64,000 bases of DNA from Antilocapra americana (taxonomy: Eukaryota > Chordata > Mammalia > Artiodactyla > Antilocapridae): assembly GCA_007570785.1 (NCBI GenBank), contig ML660774.1, positions 1,075,309-1,139,308 on the forward strand, written 5' to 3'. Shown piece by piece: positions 58,756-64,000 of the stretch (position 1 is the stretch's first letter; each line of letters starts with the position of its first letter). The position numbers and the translations under genes were made by a program. A model generated the notes under the pieces. It made no database searches. It saw only the letters and a program-made list of their open reading frames with translations, and was not told the origin of the DNA.

Positions 58756-59920
58756 ACAAAAAAATAGAAGAGATGATGACACGCAGGGCTTCGTCAGCTG
58801 AGAAAACCGGTCCCGGTTCCCTTCATGCCATAATCCTGGCCCTGAGGAGGCTTCTGAAGTCTCAAGTTCCCTCTGGAGATCTGTTGGTTTTAGTCTGTCT
58901 TCCTCCCAGGACTTCTGGGTGTGTTGACGTGGGAATCAAAACCGAACTTAACTTTACTAGCTTGTGGGCCTCCCCTCAGCATTCATTCATCCTTATGTTC
59001 AGTTAGCCCCTGATTTTTGTGGGACTCCTCTTTCTTTAATCACTTCTCATTCACACTGGTGAGGGAGGACCCCCACCCGCCTTATGGGGAAGGCCAAACA
59101 CGGGATACTGCTCCAGGGTGGTTTGGAACCGATTCTAGTCCTGTGTGCACACAGTCAGCAGAGGGAGGTGGCCAAGACTGCACCTGGGAGCTGAGGGAAC
59201 AGCCGGACTGCGTGAGGCAGGCTTTGTGGCTTTGTCCTAATGAAGCATGGAGCACCTCCCGTTTCCAGGGAAGGAGGTGATGAGCTTGTTTGAATAATTC
59301 CACAGGCAGGTCGGGAACTGAGCTCCAGGACCCCGGGATCATCAGGAACTGCACGCAGTCCTCTTGAGTGGACGGCTGTTTGACCAGGTGACCTTCCCTG
59401 CAGAGCAGAATGCAGATGGGATCTTGCGGTCCAGCAACTCAAGGCCACCTGGTTCCAGATGTACGGGCAGCACGTCACATTGGGTAGAACTTAGCCCTTG
59501 CACCTCAGCCCTTCCATCCACACTGGTACACATGGTTTAGGCAAGGCCTGTCCGACCCTTGGCACCAGACAAAGCATGTGACCAGCATTAAATTTATCAC
59601 AGCCCCCATCCTCAGAGATTAATTCAGGGATAAGGTTATCACCCAGCTTGGACCAATGAACAGTCAAGCTAAGGATTTTTTACTGAGACTTCGGGGAAAG
59701 AAAGGTGCTGTTTTTGAATGCAACTGTTAGCCCTGATTGCAATGGGAGCCAGGTGGTCCACGAACCCCAGCGAGAGCCGAGGAATGGGGCCAGCACAGAC
59801 AAAGCAGGGCCTAGAAATAGTCTAGAAAGAGGAATAAGTAGTCTGCTGATCTCGCCTGACTTGCATCCAGTCACATCTGATGCCTCTCTACCACTGGCCT
59901 TTCTAGGCATGTGAATCGTG
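58756..59920. other. GC-richer block, unassigned
   Basis: About 1.2 kb of higher GC than its surroundings, with scattered CpG and four overlapping frames of 76-107 codons (59017-59914). No frame shows a known domain. Bases 59570-59690 vaguely resemble an ancient repeat ('ttggcaccagacaaagcatg'). Not dense enough in CpG to call an island by eye. Confidence 0.35.
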
Positions 59921-61695
59921 CCTTTTCCACTTTTGGTTAAGTAGATTTGAGTTGAATTTTGACACTTACAATCTGAATAGTTCTGATGGATACATGAACT
60001 AGTTTGAATTAGGGCCTGTACTGCTGAACGGAATGGTCTGGGTAAGAACCACTTTACAGTGTTACCTCTGACAGTATTTTAGAACTTGGCAGTGTCCAAA
60101 CTCAAGACCCAAACTAAACCACAGTTCCCTTTCAAGGTTTCCTCCTTGGATAGCTCTTCCTGCAGTGTTACTGTGACGTGAGGTTGGTCAGCATGTCCAC
60201 TATGAGGCAAGGACAATCTTCAATGACGAGGTGCATGAAAACAAGAACACAGTGAAAAAGAAATGAAGGGTGGGCATTATTACGGCACGATTCTATACAA
60301 GGCAGAAATTGATTTGATCAGTCCTGAGTCCATTAGTAGATCTCAGTCTATTTATAATGTGAACAAATATTACAAAACCTTTTAAGGAAACCTCATCTTA
60401 AGAGTATGACATTAGAAATTCATTTTGGGTGGCACTTCCAGTTCATAAAGAGAGAGATGTAAAAGTGAAAGCAAATAAATGTAATGACTATTGCTGGATG
60501 AATAACTTGGAAACATAAGTAAATCAAACATTAGGACCTGTGCCTGGAAAACATTGGAGGAAATATCAACAGCATTTACACACTCTTTGATATTTCCATC
60601 CAGATAAAGCCTGCAGCTCATAGCCACTCAGCAGTGATTTGAAGCCACAGAACTGCTCTTAACATTTACACTTGCTTGTTGAGAAAATGTTGAAATACTC
60701 ACAAGCACACTTATTAAGTAGAAGAAATGACAGTGCACACCGACTGTCAGCAAATGTTGACAAGGGTCACCGAGGTAAAGGAGACAAACACTTTCAAAAT
60801 GCAAAATCGTACGTGGGGGAAAAAGAAATGAAGCCAGGTTTCTAGTTGTTTCTTCATACATCCTCCTAATCTGCATTTGTTTATCACAAATATATCTCAT
60901 AAATGTAAAAGGAAATATGCTATCAGAAAGCAATTGAGGTTAATTTGGATTTAGAGACTTAGATTATCCATCACGGGGAGATTAGAAGCCCCAGGGCACG
61001 AATCAGTCATTCCCTACCGTTCGCCTCTGGCGACTCCAGGTTTAGAGGCAGTTATGCCATGTGTAATGTATTTATCTGCTAATTTAGTCATTTGCTTGAT
61101 GGATCTGAGGGAATTTCAAAGGAAGGTGATAACGATTCCTGGCATGTACATTTCCAGTGTACCAGTAGATTTGTAATAACCAAGAATCTAAAACTTTTAA
61201 AATGCAATTAAAGTACCAGAAAACGAACTCAATAATAATACTATAAAAATGTATCAAGCAGAAGAGGGGCGTTCTTTCTTTAACACATCATGTGTAGGCA
61301 CAAGCAGCATGTTTAAGGTCATCCAAAAAGCCATAGTTAAAAGGAGATGACATTGAAATACTCAGAATGGACTTCTGTTGTTGGGATCTTGAATCATATT
61401 TTCATTTCTTCCACTTTGTGCATGTGAGCCCCAGAAGGTGAAGTTGAACAGGATGAGGGTGAAGAGTTGTGCTGGAAAGGAATTCCTTATACCCCGTAAA
61501 AACCTTTACAACCAACCCATCTGTGAGTGTTTTGTTTTGTTTTGTTTTGTTTTTTCCTTTCCAGAATGGGAGTTTCACAGAACATACAGATTCTCTTTTT
61601 CTTTTGCTTTGAGCTCAAGTATGAATCTGTGGTGTTATATCTAGTAGGCATGTTTTAGAAAATCCTCTGGTTTCATGAACTTTACATGGGTATTT
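59921..61695. other. Unique sequence with a (TTTTG)n run
   Basis: No gene or transposon recognised. A pentanucleotide TTTTG repeat of about five units lies at 61529-61552. Bases 60940-61160 are non-repetitive and moderately CpG-containing, and could be tested for conservation. Confidence 0.45.
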
Positions 61696-61705
61696 ATAAG
61701 ATGAC

Positions 61706-61916
61706 GTGTGTGTGTTAGTTGCTCAGTCATGTTCGACTCTTTGCGACCCCATGGACTGTAGCCTGTCAGGCTCCTCTGTCCATGGAATTCTCCAGGCAAG
61801 AATACTGGAGTGGGTAGCCTTTCTTATCTCCAGGGGATCTTCCCAACCCAGGGATCCAAACAAGGTCTCCTGCATTGCAGGTAGATTCTTTACTGTTTAA
61901 GCCACCAGGGAAACCC
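61706..61916 (-). repeat. Bov-tA SINE
   Basis: Reverse, full-length from 'gtgttagttgctcagtcatg' to head 'ctgtttaagccaccagggaa'. Possible short TSD 'taagat(g/a)a' at 61697-61704 and 61920-61927. Confidence 0.92.
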
Positions 61917-62660
61917 TTGTAAGATAATATGTAAAGTAAAAATGTCTCTGCTGCATGAAGGTTAACTGGATTGTTTCAGGTATAGAGCTGTTGGGAAGGT
62001 ATGCTTGGATCACCATATTTTTATTAAAACCTATGTACAATGGAAAACAGTCAGTATCTTAGTAGTCCTACTGCATTCCTTCAATTGCTCTGCAAACAGT
62101 TTAACTTTCTATTTTTATGATGGATAAGATTTACACACTTAATGCTCTTGGATTAACTATTTTTCACAAGTAAAGCTACTGTCAACCTGGAATGAGAGCC
62201 CAGAGTCTTTCTATATTTAAATGTAGAACAATATTACTGTGGTACAAATAAATGGCTTCCACCTGGCTTAATGATGTTCCAGCTGCAAAATCAATGCGTA
62301 TACTGCATCTATGGATTTGCAAATACAAAGCAGGGGCTCCCTCTGCATAACTATCTGTGCATTGCTTTTGTCTTTCAGTTTTTACAATACAAATCATAAA
62401 GCCAAATTCTCTTTAAAATCAGAAGTTGGTCATTGGAACATGAGACTGATTAATACCTTGATAATTCTTAACCAGTTGGTAAAACTGAAATGACGCTGGT
62501 CGCAGTTGTAAATGTATTTTTGAGAAAATAATCTACTGTTAGGCCACAATGAAAAGGATATATGAAAATATTAAATATTGTAAGTGTAAATGAAAAAAGT
62601 ATAGCCCAAAGTGACGAAGCTGAAGATACACTGGAAATATCACCAGCTGTGCAATCTTCA
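61917..62660. other. No recognised feature
   Basis: About 740 bases of AT-rich unique DNA; frames are 60-71 codons only. Confidence 0.5.
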
Positions 62661-62870
62661 GGGCTTCCTGTGTGGTGCTAGTGATAAAGAACCTGCCCCC
62701 CAATGCAGGAGACATAAGAGACACAGGTTCTGTCCCTAAGTTGGGAAGACCTTTTGGAGGAGGGCATGACAACCCACTCTGGTATTCTTGCCTGGAGAAT
62801 CCCATGGACAGAGGAACCAGGAGAGCTGCAGTCCAGTGGGTCGCAAAGAGTCGGACATGACCAAAGAGGC
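62661..62870 (+). repeat. Bov-tA SINE
   Basis: Sense, full-length: 'gggcttcctgtgtggtgcta' head, B-box-like 'caggttctgtccctaagttg', body, and end 'cggacatgaccaaagaggc'. It leads directly into a microsatellite at its 3' end. Confidence 0.9.
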
Positions 62871-62872
62871 TT

Positions 62873-62880
62873 AGCGCGCG

Positions 62881-62926
<46 letters not shown>
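62873..62926. repeat. (GC)n(CA)n compound microsatellite
   Basis: A GC dinucleotide run (62873-62889) passes into about 18 CA units (62890-62925) directly at the 3' end of a Bov-tA SINE, so the repeat probably grew from the SINE tail. Alternating purine-pyrimidine sequence can adopt Z-DNA. Confidence 0.95.
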
Positions 62927-62929
<3 letters not shown>

Positions 62930-63365
62930 AGTCTTCATGTTGATTTTGGACCATTGTAGATATTAACTGCAAGGAAGATTCTGAATGTGTTCTAAGAATG
63001 AGAACGGTACATTAACTGCATCATGCACCTAATGCTACCACCAAGTGGGTGACTTCTGTGGGTGAATTGTGCAGTAGCGCATCTGTCCACGTGCTTACCC
63101 TCAACTCCAAAGGCAGGTGTTTTGTTTTCACTTCTACAGCCCACCCGTTGATCCCACTTTGAGACTGAGCATCCAAATCCTGCTTGTGTTTCTAGCCTGC
63201 CTCCCTGCCCTGTGAATTTCAGACTCAACCCTGTGACACCAACTCTCACCTCAGTGTCCAGCCTGCTGGCCTGAACTACATACTTCAGCCTTGCAAGACT
63301 TTTAATTGCTTGGGTCAATTCCTTTACTTCCCTCTCTCTTACCCTTTCTCTGTCTACTTGGGCAT
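62927..63365. other. No recognised feature
   Basis: About 440 bases. The 108-codon minus frame (62992-63318) has no known domain. Confidence 0.45.
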
Positions 63366-63742
63366 CTATAACAAAATACCACAGGCTACAGCTTCAACAA
63401 CAGAAATTTATTTCTCATAGTTTTAGAGGCTGGAAGTCCAAGATCCAGGTCCCAACAGTGTTGATTCCTGGTGAAGACTCTCTTCCTGGCTTGCAGATGG
63501 CACCCACTTGCTGTGATGGCATCTACTACTCCCATGATGGGAAGGAAGAGAGAGCAAGCTCTCTGGAGTTTATTCTTATAAGAGCACTAATCCCTTCATG
63601 AGGGCCCTACCCTTAAGACCTCATTTAAACTTAATTACCTCCCTAAAGCTCCATCTCCAAATATCATTTCACTGGGGGATAGGGCTTCAACATATGAATT
63701 GGGGCATGGAGGGGAACACAATTCGATTCAGTCCATAATGTT
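63366..63742 (-). repeat. MLT1 LTR (ERVL-MaLR), antisense
   Basis: Antisense MLT1 order: 'tataacaaaataccacaggc', 'caacagaaatttatttctca', 'ttagaggctggaagtccaag', 'cttataagagcactaatccc', 'gggcttcaacatatgaattg'. The LTR's poly(A) signal lies in the 'tttatttctc' part in reverse. Confidence 0.82.
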
Positions 63743-64000
63743 CACTTCCTTCTTATCTATTGGTCAGATACATACAGATATATATATATATATACACACA
63801 TACCTCCTCTATTCTCTCACTAGTACATCTGATCATCCCTGGAACATCTGAGCTCCAGAATAGCTCCCTCCCTCTGACCCAGTCATATTTCTAGATCACA
63901 CACTCTCTAACTGTGGCTTCAGCTAGCCCTCATCTACAGGGACACTTCCATCCCTGGGTCACTTTATTCTTGCAAGCCATCAGCTTCCTCCTAGCTTCAT
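63743..64000. other. Window end with a short TA/CA repeat
   Basis: A (TA)n(CA)n run at 63779-63800, then C/T-rich unique sequence to the end of the window. No gene seen. Confidence 0.5.

Noticed and set aside
62873..62926. CRISPR-like or satellite array
   Set aside because: Plain dinucleotide microsatellite; no spacers, and the genome is mammalian.
1..64000. A novel multi-gene system (defence, biosynthetic or mobile cargo)
   Set aside because: The window has no clustered host coding genes; all coherent coding signals trace to BovB, L1 or a DDX21 retrocopy.

Overview
This window is mammalian nuclear DNA from a ruminant, most likely a bovid. The evidence is the repeat content: many copies of the RTE-type LINE BovB, tRNA-derived Bov-tA and dimeric Bov-A2 SINEs, CHR-type cetartiodactyl SINEs and ruminant-type L1 3' ends. 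I cannot tell cattle, buffalo, sheep or goat apart from sequence alone. I find no intact protein-coding host gene, no RNA gene and no CRISPR. It is a gene desert or deep intronic/intergenic DNA. Long open frames are either inside retrotransposons (often antisense to their ORFs) or short chance frames.

Layout. 1-9 kb: an L2 relic, a Bov-A2 SINE with target-site duplication (TSD), and a nearly complete BovB (4.6-8.25 kb, minus) split by an L1 with a 5' inversion. 9-21.5 kb: two BovB 3' fragments on the plus strand and one on the minus strand with a 14-bp TSD, plus ancient L1M, L2 and MIR relics. 21.5-25.6 kb: an AT-rich repeat-poor stretch, then BovB, L1 and SINE pieces. 25.9-27.7 kb: a processed pseudogene of the nucleolar RNA helicase DDX21 on the minus strand; its most 5' retained part is inverted onto the plus strand. 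28-35 kb: BovB fragments, a hAT-Charlie relic, CHR SINEs and MIRs. 35-48 kb: mostly unique AT-rich DNA with scattered SINEs, an L1M 3' end, two L1 3' ends and a 54-bp tandem duplication. 48-55 kb: a putative solo LTR, a Bov-tA SINE split by a BovB that keeps reverse-transcriptase motifs, and a 1.8-kb young L1 3' end with most of the ORF2 C-terminus. 55-64 kb: L2 relics, two MLT1 LTRs, SINEs and microsatellites.

The elements do not form a pathway; they record LINE-driven retrotransposition. BovB (RTE) and L1 are autonomous. The Bov SINEs share the BovB tail and are thought to be mobilised by BovB. The L1 machinery probably made the DDX21 pseudogene. Nested insertions give relative ages: L2, MIR and L1M are oldest, then BovB and SINEs, then young L1. 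I found no sign of a new multi-gene biological system. The most informative features are the two 5'-inverted retro-insertions, one with matching TSDs and visible microhomology, and the nested BovB-in-SINE insertion.
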